A stretch of 64,000 nucleotides of DNA from CBDEGK01 sp965237855 (GTDB lineage Bacteria > Pseudomonadota > Gammaproteobacteria > Pseudomonadales > Halieaceae). The stretch covers positions 269,655 through 333,654 of the forward strand of contig CBDEGK010000005.1 of NCBI GenBank assembly GCA_965237855.1. The letters run 5' to 3'. The notes beneath the pieces are model-generated. The model was not told the origin of the DNA, searched no databases, and was given only the letters and a program-made list of their open reading frames with translations. Of the stretch, positions 7,897-16,229 are shown piece after piece. Every line of letters begins with the position of its first letter. Positions within the stretch are counted from its first letter, which is position 1. A program made the translations under genes and the position numbers.

Positions 7897-9726
7897 ATGA
7901 AACTTGATGTACAACTTATTACGCCCACGGACGGTTCCAACATCAATGGAATTCTCAGTGATTTTCGCTGGTTGGCCGAGCCGGGGGACATCCTGGTCAT
8001 TGAGTACAGTTTCTACGATAGTGATTCGGATTTTTTCCTGGACGATCGATCCGGCTATGACTCCAACGATGCCGATTATGACCTACCATTTCGCGAGGGT
8101 TTTCGTACCTTTAGCGAAGCGGAACGGGCGCTGGTCCGACAGATTTTTGCCGAGCTGGAAAATGTTATTGATGTAGATTTTGTTGAAGTTGCAGATTCTC
8201 TCGACTCCGAGATTCGCCTCGGTTTTACTGATCTGGCAGCGGAAAACGCCGATGGGGTGGCTTTCCTGCCTTCCGCCAAGTATTTTCCGTTCGACATTGA
8301 TGTGAATGATGTCCATGAATCGTGGGAACTGTCCGGTGATATCTGGATCGATATTAATACGCCTGAATTGGGTCTTCAGGAAGTAATTATCCACGAAATT
8401 GGTCATGCCCTGGGGCTTTCTCATCCATTTGAAAGCGGCTTTGAGGTGTATGAGGATGTGGCTGCGGAAATCCTGGATGGTACCCTCGACTATGTCGGGA
8501 ATACAGTCCTCTCCTATCAGCCAGTACCGGTGACGGTGTCTGCCAGCGAAGTAATCTACGCCTCGCTGGCCAGCACTTTTATGCTGCTGGATGTAGAGGC
8601 GCTGCAGCATATCTACGGTGTAGCGCCGACGGATATTGACAACGATATCTATATTATTCGTGACTTCCAGGACGACAAACCCGACATCTCTGCACTGGGC
8701 TATGAAGGTTTCCAGGAGCACGACTACATCAATGGATACGTCGCCATTACCGATGGTGGTGGCAACAATGTATTGGTAGTTTCGGTTGATGAACGGTTGG
8801 AAATCGATCTTAGCCAGGGGGGATGGAATTATACGGCGGGCGGCTACCTGACTTCCAGTGTGGATGACCTGAATTTACATTTCGGCGAGGACACTGTCTG
8901 GGACGACATCTACACGGCTGGTGGTGCGGACCTAATTCTCGCCAACGACAGGGATAATGTTATTCGTACTAATGTCGGTGCCGACACCGTATATGGAGGT
9001 GCCGGTGATGATACCGTCAGCCTGGGTTCTCATAGCGATAGCTACTTTTATGATAGTGGGAATGATGTAATCAGCGGTGGGCTGGGCTTCGACACGGTTG
9101 ACCTCGGGGAACTCAGCTATGCGTTTTTCAAGTTTTACCTCAATGGTGAATCTTCAACCCTTATAGAAATTGCCGGCAACACAGTTATCGAGCTCAATTC
9201 GGTGGAAAGGCTGGTATTTGCAGATCGGCAGTTTATCCTGGCCAGTTTTCATGCGGACATTTCTTTGGCAAATGGAGATTTCATTGTCGACCATGATGTG
9301 CCCCTGTATCTCACGGATATTGGTACCGAGGACGGCGTGATCGATAACGTCGCGGCTCGGCTGTACCGTTTATATTATGGAGGCCTGGGTCGAGCGCCGG
9401 ATGAAGCAGGGTTTGATTTTTGGCTGGACCGTGTCGAAACAGGGTCCTTCAGTTTTACCGAGGTGGCGGACCGGTTCATTGAATCACCAGAATTTTTTGA
9501 CCTGGCCGATGTCAATGGCAATGGTAGGCTCACCGATGAAGAATTCCTCGACCATATGTATTTCAATGTCTTAGGCCGTCCTCCTGATGTGGCGGGGTAT
9601 GACTGGTGGTTGGACCAACTCGACGATCGTGACCAGACACAGGCGGAAGCATTTTCCAACATGGTACAATCCGACGAATTCGTGTTGATAACCGCGGCTA
9701 CCGTGAACGAGTTCTTGTTTGTCTGA
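7897..9726 (+). CDS. Serralysin-like zinc metalloprotease with RTX repeats and C-terminal DUF4214
   Basis: A 609-residue acidic, apparently cysteine-free protein. The zinc site HEIGHALGLSH is at residues 166-176 (HExxHxxGxxH, metzincin M10 type). The Met-turn expected about 30 residues later reads NTVLSY at 202-207, with Leu205 in place of the usual Met. RTX-type repeats (GADTVYGGAGDDTVSLG) lie near 365-400. A DUF4214 domain fills about 480-600 with LYRLYYGGLGRAPDEAGFDFW and MYFNVLGRPPDVAGYDWW. Between its two halves an EF-hand-like loop, DVNGNGRLTDEE, occupies 538-549. No signal peptide, so type I secretion is likely. It may process or anchor the neighbouring surface protein; that is inference. 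The next gene starts 3 bases after the stop. Confidence 0.8.
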   Translation: MKLDVQLITPTDGSNINGILSDFRWLAEPGDILVIEYSFYDSDSDFFLDDRSGYDSNDADYDLPFREGFRTFSEAERALVRQIFAELENVIDVDFVEVADSLDSEIRLGFTDLAAENADGVAFLPSAKYFPFDIDVNDVHESWELSGDIWIDINTPELGLQEVIIHEIGHALGLSHPFESGFEVYEDVAAEILDGTLDYVGNTVLSYQPVPVTVSASEVIYASLASTFMLLDVEALQHIYGVAPTDIDNDIYIIRDFQDDKPDISALGYEGFQEHDYINGYVAITDGGGNNVLVVSVDERLEIDLSQGGWNYTAGGYLTSSVDDLNLHFGEDTVWDDIYTAGGADLILANDRDNVIRTNVGADTVYGGAGDDTVSLGSHSDSYFYDSGNDVISGGLGFDTVDLGELSYAFFKFYLNGESSTLIEIAGNTVIELNSVERLVFADRQFILASFHADISLANGDFIVDHDVPLYLTDIGTEDGVIDNVAARLYRLYYGGLGRAPDEAGFDFWLDRVETGSFSFTEVADRFIESPEFFDLADVNGNGRLTDEEFLDHMYFNVLGRPPDVAGYDWWLDQLDDRDQTQAEAFSNMVQSDEFVLITAATVNEFLFV

Positions 9727-9729
9727 CAC

Positions 9730-10887
9730 ATGAAAATTCTCCATGTCTACCGCACATACTTCCCCGACACGCAGGGTGGGCTGGAAGAGGTTATCCGGCA
9801 GATTTGTTTAAACGCTGCACCGCATGGCGTTGAGAGTCGGGTGTTTTGTCTGAGCAAGCGGCCCCAGCCAGAACGGCTTGAGATCGATGGGCATGAAGTA
9901 ATTCGCGCCAAGCAGGCATTTGAAATCGCCTCTTGTGGTTTCACGTTTGGCGGCGTCCTGCAGTTCAAGCGCGAGGCCCAGTGGGCTGATGTAATTCACT
10001 ACCATTTCCCCTGGCCGTTTGCAGATTTGATGCATGTTCTGGTGCGTCCGGGCAAGCCCTCAGTAGTAACCTATCACTCGGATATTGTGCGGCAAAAAGC
10101 GCTTCAAATTGTTTATCGGCCGCTGATGGACCGATTTCTGGGCAGCGTCTCGCGCATTGTGGCGACCTCACCCAACTACTATGCCACCAGTGATGTGCTG
10201 AGCCGGTTTTCCGAGAAGGTGGACATCATACCCATCGGAATAGAAGAATCGTCCTATCCCTGCCTGAAGTCTGACCCGGAGACGCTGCGGCAGGCTCGCT
10301 CCATTTACGGTGAAGGTTTTTTCCTTTTTGTCGGGGTGCTGCGTTACTACAAGGGGCTGCACATCTTGTTGGATGCAATAAAAGATGCGGGTTACCGGGT
10401 TGTGATTGTCGGCTCCGGCCCCGTTGAAAAGGAGCTGCGGGAGCAGGCGCAGTTGCTGCGCCTGGACAATGTGGTCTTCGGTGGCTATGTCGACGATGAT
10501 CTGAAAATGGCCCTGTTCCAGCTGAGTCGCGGTGTGGTTTTCCCTTCCTACCTGCGCTCGGAAGCCTTTGGGGTTACCTTGCTGGAAGGTGCCATGAGCG
10601 CTAAACCGTTGATATCAGCGGAGGTGGGTTCTGGTACCAGCCACATCAATGTGCATGAGAACACTGGCCTGGTGGTGGCCCCTGGTTGCCCTCAGTCACT
10701 GCGCGAGGCGATGGATTACCTGTACTACAATCCGCGCAAGGCGATTGGCATGGGGCAGCGTGCCCGCAGTCGCTACGAGGATCTTTTTACCGGCAAAACC
10801 ATGGGTGGTAAATATCTCACTGTCTATCGACGGGTAATTATGGAAGGCAGCGAAGCGGTCGATCTCTCCAGTGCGCATAGCCGTTGA
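9730..10887 (+). CDS. Glycosyltransferase family 4
   Basis: A 385-residue GT-B enzyme. The N-terminus MKILHVYRTYFPDTQGGLEE is the acceptor-domain glycine loop typical of GT4; residues about 200-225 (FFLFVGVLRYYKGLHILLDA) open the donor domain; SEAFGVTLLEGAMSAKPLISAEVGSG around 277-302 is the E-x7-E donor-binding motif. It starts 3 bases after the protease stop and overlaps the next GT4 by 17 bases, so the three are co-transcribed. Donor sugar and acceptor are unknown. Candidates are an exopolysaccharide, an O-antigen-like glycan or glycosylation of the surface protein. Confidence 0.85.
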   Translation: MKILHVYRTYFPDTQGGLEEVIRQICLNAAPHGVESRVFCLSKRPQPERLEIDGHEVIRAKQAFEIASCGFTFGGVLQFKREAQWADVIHYHFPWPFADLMHVLVRPGKPSVVTYHSDIVRQKALQIVYRPLMDRFLGSVSRIVATSPNYYATSDVLSRFSEKVDIIPIGIEESSYPCLKSDPETLRQARSIYGEGFFLFVGVLRYYKGLHILLDAIKDAGYRVVIVGSGPVEKELREQAQLLRLDNVVFGGYVDDDLKMALFQLSRGVVFPSYLRSEAFGVTLLEGAMSAKPLISAEVGSGTSHINVHENTGLVVAPGCPQSLREAMDYLYYNPRKAIGMGQRARSRYEDLFTGKTMGGKYLTVYRRVIMEGSEAVDLSSAHSR

Positions 10888-11986
10888 TGCCCGTCCACTG
10901 GCCCACCCGTTCACCGGCATAGGTCGTTACACCGAGTCCCTGCTCAAGCGGTTGGTGCAGCTGGGACATCAGTGGTATCTGTACTCCGACCGCCCCATTA
11001 CCCCGCGCTTCCCGGTGGGTGACAGGGTTCAGCTGCGCGTGGGGACGGCGACCCCGGGGAGTGCCCTCAGTCTTGCTTATTCACAACTGGTATTTCCGCG
11101 CTGGTCGCGGGGAGACTGTGTCGACCTGTTCTGGTCACCGCGACACCATTTGCCCCTGCGGCTTCCGCAGAGCGTGGCAGGTCTGGTAACCATCCACGAC
11201 CTGGTCTGGAAGCGTTACCCTGAAACGATGCTGGGTCGTAACTGCAAATTGGAAAGCCTGATCATGGGGCCGTCGCTGCGACGCGCGAGTCGTGTCATCT
11301 GCGTATCTGAGTTCACGGCATCCGAAGTAAAGGACGTGTATCCCGAGGTCGCCCGTTATTGCCAGGTTATCCCCGAGGCAGCCGAATCACCTGACGAGCA
11401 CTATGAGGAGCGTTTCCCGGTACCAGAGCAACCCTATCTGTTGTTCGTGGGCACTATGGAGCCACGCAAAAATCTGCCGCGCTTATTGCAGGCTTTCCGC
11501 ACCGTGGTGGACAAGGGGGTGCCTCATCACTTGTTCCTGGTAGGTGGGCAGGGATGGGGCGGTGAGGATTTACCTGCCTTGGTGGAGAGTTTGCAGCTCC
11601 AGCACAAGGTGTCCCTGCTGGGTCGTGTCAGCGATGCTGAGTTACGCGACCTGTATCTGGGTACAACCGCTTTACTCATGCCTTCCCTTTATGAGGGTTT
11701 TGGTTTGCCGGCGCTGGAAGCCATGCAGCATGGTGTGCCGGTAATAGCGGGCAACTGTGGTGCGCTGCCAGAAGTTGTGGGTGATGGCGGTCTGTTGGTG
11801 GACCCACTGTCGGATGCTCAGATGGCGGATGCTATTGTGCGGCTTTGCACCGACCCGCGGTTGCACGCGCGCTTGTCCGGGCAAGCGGCGCAGCAGGCGC
11901 ACCAGTTCAGCTGGGAACAGGCTGCCAAACAAACCCTCGCCGCCATGGTAGAGGTGCATGAGGCACGCTCAGGGGCAGCGACATAA
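10871..11986 (+). CDS. Glycosyltransferase family 4 (mannosyltransferase-like)
   Basis: A 371-residue GT-B protein beginning at GTG 10871, inside the end of the previous gene. The start MRIAVDARPLAHPFTGIGRY and the motif LFVGTMEPRKNLPRLLQAF are the pattern seen in WbaZ/MtfB-type mannosyl- and rhamnosyltransferases. EGFGLPALEAMQHGVPVIAGNCGALPEV is the E-x7-E donor site. Its stop overlaps the next start by one base (TAATG). The product is probably cytoplasmic and membrane-associated, extending a lipid-linked glycan; the sugar is not identifiable from sequence. Confidence 0.85.
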   Translation: MRIAVDARPLAHPFTGIGRYTESLLKRLVQLGHQWYLYSDRPITPRFPVGDRVQLRVGTATPGSALSLAYSQLVFPRWSRGDCVDLFWSPRHHLPLRLPQSVAGLVTIHDLVWKRYPETMLGRNCKLESLIMGPSLRRASRVICVSEFTASEVKDVYPEVARYCQVIPEAAESPDEHYEERFPVPEQPYLLFVGTMEPRKNLPRLLQAFRTVVDKGVPHHLFLVGGQGWGGEDLPALVESLQLQHKVSLLGRVSDAELRDLYLGTTALLMPSLYEGFGLPALEAMQHGVPVIAGNCGALPEVVGDGGLLVDPLSDAQMADAIVRLCTDPRLHARLSGQAAQQAHQFSWEQAAKQTLAAMVEVHEARSGAAT

Positions 11987-13224
11987 TGGCGGGGCTGTCG
12001 AGCGACTGGAGAGATTCGGTATTCAACAGCCGTATGCTGATTTGCGTGTTTACCGGCTTCGTCTCTGGCTTGCCACTGTTACTACTCATGCATATGGTGC
12101 CAGCCTGGTTGACCGATGGCGGTATCAGCCTGACCCAGATTGCGTTGTTCTCCCTGATTGGCATTCCCTATACATGGAAGTTCATCTGGTCACCGCTAAT
12201 GGACCGCTATGTGCCACCGTTCCTCGGTCGCCGCCGGGGTTGGATGTTAGTCACGCAGCTGGCACTGTTCGTGGCCATTGGTGCCATGGGCAGCTTCGAT
12301 CCCAGCGAGTCACTGCCGCTGATTGCGGGGTTGGCGCTGATAGTTGCCTTCCTAAGTGCCAGCCAGGATATAGCGCTCGACGCCTACCGCCGCGAAATCC
12401 TGCCCGATGAAGAGCTCGGCCTGGGTAACTCGATTCATGTGACGGCCTATCGAGTGGCCATCCTGGTACCCGGATCACTGGGGCTGATACTGGCGGATCA
12501 CTATCCCTGGTCGGCGGTGTTCTGGTTTGTCGGCGCCTTCATGTTTCTCGGTGTGGGTTTATGCCTGGTCGTGCGAGAACCGCCCTCAGAATTGCCGCCG
12601 GCAGCGGGGCTGCAGGAGGCGGTGGTGGCACCGTTTCGGGAGTATCTGCAGCGGCGAGGCTGGCGACAGCTATTGTTGGTGCTGGTTTTCCTGGTGCTCT
12701 ACAAGTTGGGCGACAGTATGGCGACTGCGTTGTCTACGCCCTTTTACCTGGATCTCGGTTTCACTAAAACCGACATTGGCCTGATCGCCAAGCAGGCAGC
12801 CCTGTGGCCTTCGATAATAGGGGGTCTGCTGGGTGGCTTGTTAATGATCCGAATTGGCATCAACAAGGCCTTATGGTTGTTTGGCGTGGTGCAATTGCTG
12901 AGCATCCTGGGATTTGCCGTGCTTGCTGAAGCGGGCGCCGTCAAGTGGTTACTGGCATTGGTAATCGGCTTTGAGTACCTGGGTGTGGGCCTGGGTACCG
13001 CTGCATTCATCGCCTTTATTGCTCGGGAGACCAGCAGGCAGTATGCAGCCACCCAGTTGGCATTGTTTACGGCATTGACTGCGCTGCCGAGAACCTTCGT
13101 CAATGCGACCACCGGGGTGATTGTGGAATCGGTTGGCTGGACGGAGTTCTTTGTGTTGTGCTCCGTGTTGGCTATTCCCGGTATGGTTTTGCTGCGCTGG
13201 GTGGCGCCCTGGCAGGAAAAATAG
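11986..13224 (+). CDS. ampG: AmpG-like muropeptide permease (MFS)
   Basis: A 412-residue polytopic membrane protein with about 12 hydrophobic segments. The segment IPYTWKFIWSPLMDRYVPPFLGRRRGWM near residue 60 is the signature loop of AmpG/PAT-type major facilitator proteins, and SASQDIALDAYRREILPDEELGLGN near 123 is also characteristic. AmpG imports anhydromuropeptides from the periplasm for peptidoglycan recycling and affects AmpC induction in enterics. The start overlaps the stop of the GT4 gene, so it ends the operon. A non-peptidoglycan substrate tied to the glycan genes cannot be excluded. It converges with the GT41-like gene, leaving only 12 bases between stops. Confidence 0.8.
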   Translation: MAGLSSDWRDSVFNSRMLICVFTGFVSGLPLLLLMHMVPAWLTDGGISLTQIALFSLIGIPYTWKFIWSPLMDRYVPPFLGRRRGWMLVTQLALFVAIGAMGSFDPSESLPLIAGLALIVAFLSASQDIALDAYRREILPDEELGLGNSIHVTAYRVAILVPGSLGLILADHYPWSAVFWFVGAFMFLGVGLCLVVREPPSELPPAAGLQEAVVAPFREYLQRRGWRQLLLVLVFLVLYKLGDSMATALSTPFYLDLGFTKTDIGLIAKQAALWPSIIGGLLGGLLMIRIGINKALWLFGVVQLLSILGFAVLAEAGAVKWLLALVIGFEYLGVGLGTAAFIAFIARETSRQYAATQLALFTALTALPRTFVNATTGVIVESVGWTEFFVLCSVLAIPGMVLLRWVAPWQEK

Positions 13225-13236
13225 CAGGCTCTTGCC

Positions 13237-15063
13237 TCAACTAACCCGTGTGTTCAATGCGACAAGCTTTTCCTCCAACTCTGCAACGAATGCGTTGATA
13301 TTCGTGAAATTCGTCTCCTCGTTAATCTTGCGGCGGAGCTGGTGCCTCAGTTGCTTCCTGCGAGTGATATCGCCGGCAATGGAGATTGCTTTAACTGCAT
13401 ACTCTTCCATGTTCTCGCAACACAAATCTTGGAGTCCAAGGAAGTTCAGCTGACTATATGCCATGCGACAATGAACTGGCGCGGCATAATAGCTCACTGC
13501 CGGAATTCCCATATAAAGCGCTTCCATCAAGCCCATCCCACCGCTTATAGGTGCTCGATCGAGTAAGACATCTATGCCGTTGTACCACTTCATGTGCTCT
13601 CTGTTGACTGTCTCACTAGATATGAAATCGACCCGGTCCTCCAACTGAAACGCCCTAAAGAAGCCTAGAATATTATTCTTGATGACAAGCGGCTCATATT
13701 CCTTGTGCATGAATACCAGCCTCGAGTTCTCACTTTGCTTCAGTATCTCCGCCCAGGTTAGAACGCAGTGGGGACTAATTTTGTTAGGTGTTGTATTAAC
13801 GCCAAAGGTCACATACCCATTCTTGTCCGATGCGAGAGTGTCAGCGATCTCGAAGTCCGGGAAGCTCCCGTAGCAGACCCAACCACGCTCCATTATCATT
13901 GGCGAATCTGTTTGAAACTCGGCTTCAGTGGGCACTGAAAATGGATCTAGAATCTGAAAGTCAAGGGTCTGCAAACCGCAGTTCGTCGGAGTTCCTGCCC
14001 ATGTTAGCTGGTATCTAGCTGGTTGCCAGGCTAGAGCACCAAGGCGAGTTCCAGCTTGCTGCAAACCATTCAGATCGATCAAGATGTCGATGTGCTCCTT
14101 CTGAATCAGTTCTGCTAATTCGCGGTCATCTTCAGTTTCAAAAATGCGGAAGTAGTCAAGGCTCTCCGAATCCACCAGTTCCTGCAACTCGGCTGAAACA
14201 CCGGCTACATCTGTTTGACGTGCCAGTACAAACAGCAAGCTTGTCTCGAATTTCTGGCGGTCAATTTTCCGCAGCACCTGATAGATGAGAGCGCGTAGCA
14301 TGGGTATGCTGGCGAGACCGAAGAAAGCGAGCTTTATACGCCCGCCCCTGGGTGATTCCTCTTTGATGAGGGGTGACTGGTGTGCCTGTTCAAGCGCAAA
14401 GTCACACCATTTTTTCTGCAGGTTGCCAAATTTGCTCATATTTTCACGCGAGTGGTTCATGGCTCGAATCGCTGGGTAGCCAAGTATGTTACAGAGCTCT
14501 GACACTGGTGCTTCCTCTATAATGTCGAGTGTGTTCTCAAGAGGCAGTAAGCGTGAATAGCTGGCAGTAGTAATGCAGGCAAAAGTGAAATCGAGAATGT
14601 TGGCGTCAGGAATATCTTCACCATCGAGTGACTTCAAACATTCCTGGCATTCGTATAGGTCGCCGGTCGCTCGCGCCAGTTTTAACAGTCCCAATTTTGG
14701 ATCGAGCCCTTCCGGGTCGAGTGACAATGCTTTTTCGAGGTAGTTTCTGGCTCTATCATGTTGTTGAGCTGTGACCAGTATTTGGCCCGCAGCCATCAGA
14801 GATCTCCCACTCCGTGGGTTGGCGGCGATTACCCTGTCGAACAGGCGATAGGCATTCCCCAGATAGTTTGCGCGTTTGAGTAGCAAGGCGCACTCTTCGA
14901 GAAATTCAAGCTGAATGGGATTTTCATTCAAGCTATCGATTAGATCGTCCAACTCAGAAAAGCTTTCGCTCTTTATATGGCGATCTGCTAACTCAAGGTA
15001 GTGATGTACGTCTTCCGAACCTTGGCTTGTCATTGAGCCGTTTGAATCGACCTTATCCTTCAC
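13237..15063 (-). CDS. TPR protein with O-GlcNAc transferase-like (GT41) domain
   Basis: A 608-residue protein, N-terminal TPR-like repeats (about 20-150) and a C-terminal OGT/SPINDLY-type catalytic region. Landmarks: YQLTWAGTPTNCGLQTLDFQ near 350, NGYVTFGVNTTPNKISPHCVLTWAEIL near 420, and LLDRAPISGGMGLMEALYMGIPAVSY near 510, matching the GT41 donor-site series. GT41 enzymes add GlcNAc or glucose to Ser/Thr or Asn of proteins. The gene looks visibly AT-richer than its neighbours and points against the surface-protein operon, suggesting separate acquisition. Start is GTG 15061-15063 with a weak ribosome site; an internal ATG at about residue 12 is possible. The likely target is a surface or flagellar protein (inference). 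Confidence 0.8.
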   Translation of the reverse strand: MKDKVDSNGSMTSQGSEDVHHYLELADRHIKSESFSELDDLIDSLNENPIQLEFLEECALLLKRANYLGNAYRLFDRVIAANPRSGRSLMAAGQILVTAQQHDRARNYLEKALSLDPEGLDPKLGLLKLARATGDLYECQECLKSLDGEDIPDANILDFTFACITTASYSRLLPLENTLDIIEEAPVSELCNILGYPAIRAMNHSRENMSKFGNLQKKWCDFALEQAHQSPLIKEESPRGGRIKLAFFGLASIPMLRALIYQVLRKIDRQKFETSLLFVLARQTDVAGVSAELQELVDSESLDYFRIFETEDDRELAELIQKEHIDILIDLNGLQQAGTRLGALAWQPARYQLTWAGTPTNCGLQTLDFQILDPFSVPTEAEFQTDSPMIMERGWVCYGSFPDFEIADTLASDKNGYVTFGVNTTPNKISPHCVLTWAEILKQSENSRLVFMHKEYEPLVIKNNILGFFRAFQLEDRVDFISSETVNREHMKWYNGIDVLLDRAPISGGMGLMEALYMGIPAVSYYAAPVHCRMAYSQLNFLGLQDLCCENMEEYAVKAISIAGDITRRKQLRHQLRRKINEETNFTNINAFVAELEEKLVALNTRVS

Positions 15064-15244
15064 TTAATTCTCACTCAGTTGTCCTACACTTGTTGTACTG
15101 ACAATGAATGTACGCGGCACATGGCCACATATACTCGATCTTTGTCAGAACCTCGAATAGTGAGAGTCCATTCTCTCCCATGTAGAAGGCTCTTTCCAGA
15201 TGATCGGTTCACTATTGTCCTGGTAGGAATCTGGCGCTCGGGTT

Positions 15245-15577
15245 TTAAGTGTAATTTGTTTCCCTTGGCATCCAGAAATGTTCGCTCGCTATCCGCCCGC
15301 GCAGGCTGAATCCCACTCCTTCGGATTCCAGGCGGCTTCGCTGGTAGTCGTGGGCGCAGGACTCTCTGGGCAGTGAGATACGCCCCTGGGCATTTACTAC
15401 GCGGTGCCAGGGTAGTTTGCTTCCGGCAGGTAGTTCCTTGAGAGTCCGCCCCACCTGGCGAGCACCCTGACCGAGTCCAGCCAATCGTGCGATTTGTCCG
15501 TAGCTGGCGACCTTGCCCGGTGGAATGGCTGCCACGACCTGCCAGATGCGTTCCCGTGCCGTCAGTGGTTCGTCCAT
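15245..15577 (-). CDS. atl: Alkyltransferase-like (ATL) DNA-binding protein
   Basis: A 110-residue relative of the DNA-binding domain of O6-alkylguanine-DNA alkyltransferase. The catalytic PCHR motif is PWHR here (residues 56-59, Trp57 in place of Cys), the hallmark of ATL proteins (Atl1, YbaZ). ATLs flip and bind O6-alkylguanine but do not remove the alkyl group, and hand the lesion to nucleotide excision repair. The helix-turn-helix residues around KVASYGQIARLAGLGQGARQVGRTL are present. The gene is 6 bases downstream of the truncated SDR gene on the same strand. Confidence 0.85.
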   Translation of the reverse strand: MDEPLTARERIWQVVAAIPPGKVASYGQIARLAGLGQGARQVGRTLKELPAGSKLPWHRVVNAQGRISLPRESCAHDYQRSRLESEGVGFSLRGRIASEHFWMPRETNYT

Positions 15578-15583
15578 GGCTGA

Positions 15584-16084
15584 CTAGAAGCGGATGCCGC
15601 CGTCGATTTCAAAAACACGCCCGGTCACGTAATCGTTTTCGAAAATGAACGCGACAGTATGGGCGATTTCATTGGGGGTGCCCAGGCGGCCGAGCGGGAT
15701 CTGTGCCTCCATCTTGGCCAGGGATTCCGGCTTCATACTGGCGACCATTTTGGTGGCGATGAATCCAGGGGCAATGGCAGCGGTTCGAATACCGTAACGG
15801 GCCAGTTCCTTAGCCCAGGTTACCGTCAAGGTGGCAACGCCAGCCTTGGCAGCAGAATAATTGGTTTGCCCCATATTGCCGGCGCGGGAGATGGAGGAGA
15901 TATTGACGATAACGCCTTCGGAGCCGAGTTCGATGAACTTGGCGGCCGCTTCCCGGCCACACAGGAACACGCCGGTCAGGTTGACATCGATGACCGCCTG
16001 CCATTCCGCCAGGCCCACCGCGATGGCACGTCCCAAACCCTGGCCACCACCGGTCACTACCACCACTTTACCTGCTAAATCCAT
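15584..16084 (-). pseudogene. FabG-like SDR oxidoreductase with a large internal in-frame deletion
   Basis: A 166-residue short-chain dehydrogenase/reductase whose two ends are normal. The N-terminus has the nucleotide loop TGGGQGLG (11-18), and the C-terminal two thirds has NISSISRAGNMGQTNYSAAKAG with catalytic Ser and YxxxK, then APGFIATKM and the usual VTGRVFEIDGG ending. FabG-type enzymes are about 245 residues. Here GRAIAVGLAE (to 27) is joined directly to WQAVIDVNLTGVF, removing about 80 residues that would hold beta2 to alpha4, including the NNAG motif. The frame is kept. The Rossmann fold is unlikely to form, so I call it a pseudogene; a stable shortened protein cannot be excluded. 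Confidence 0.75.
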
Positions 16085-16136
16085 TGCGACTATCTCAACG
16101 TTAAAATCGCGCGAATCTTACCCAGAACCCAAAAAG

Positions 16137-16188
16137 TTATCCACAAAAACCCCGACACCCTCCGCCCCCCTGGGGTTTTTGTGGATAA
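16137..16188. repeat. 17-bp inverted repeat carrying two perfect DnaA boxes
   Basis: Positions 16137-16153 and 16172-16188 are exact reverse complements (17 bp, loop 18). The outer nine bases of each arm are TTATCCACA and TGTGGATAA, identical to the consensus high-affinity DnaA box. The repeat lies between the divergent SDR and fxsA genes, about 500 bp before groES. It may bind DnaA, or act as a hairpin in an fxsA or SDR leader. There is no cluster of further boxes or AT-rich unwinding region nearby, so it is not obviously an origin. Confidence 0.7.
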
Positions 16189-16229
16189 GTTTTATTGAAA
16201 GCGGGCGGTTCCGACCCCATAGTGGGAGT

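Noticed and set aside
16137..16188. Chromosomal origin of replication
   Set aside because: Only two DnaA boxes, no AT-rich unwinding region and no dnaA/dnaN/gidA-type neighbours.
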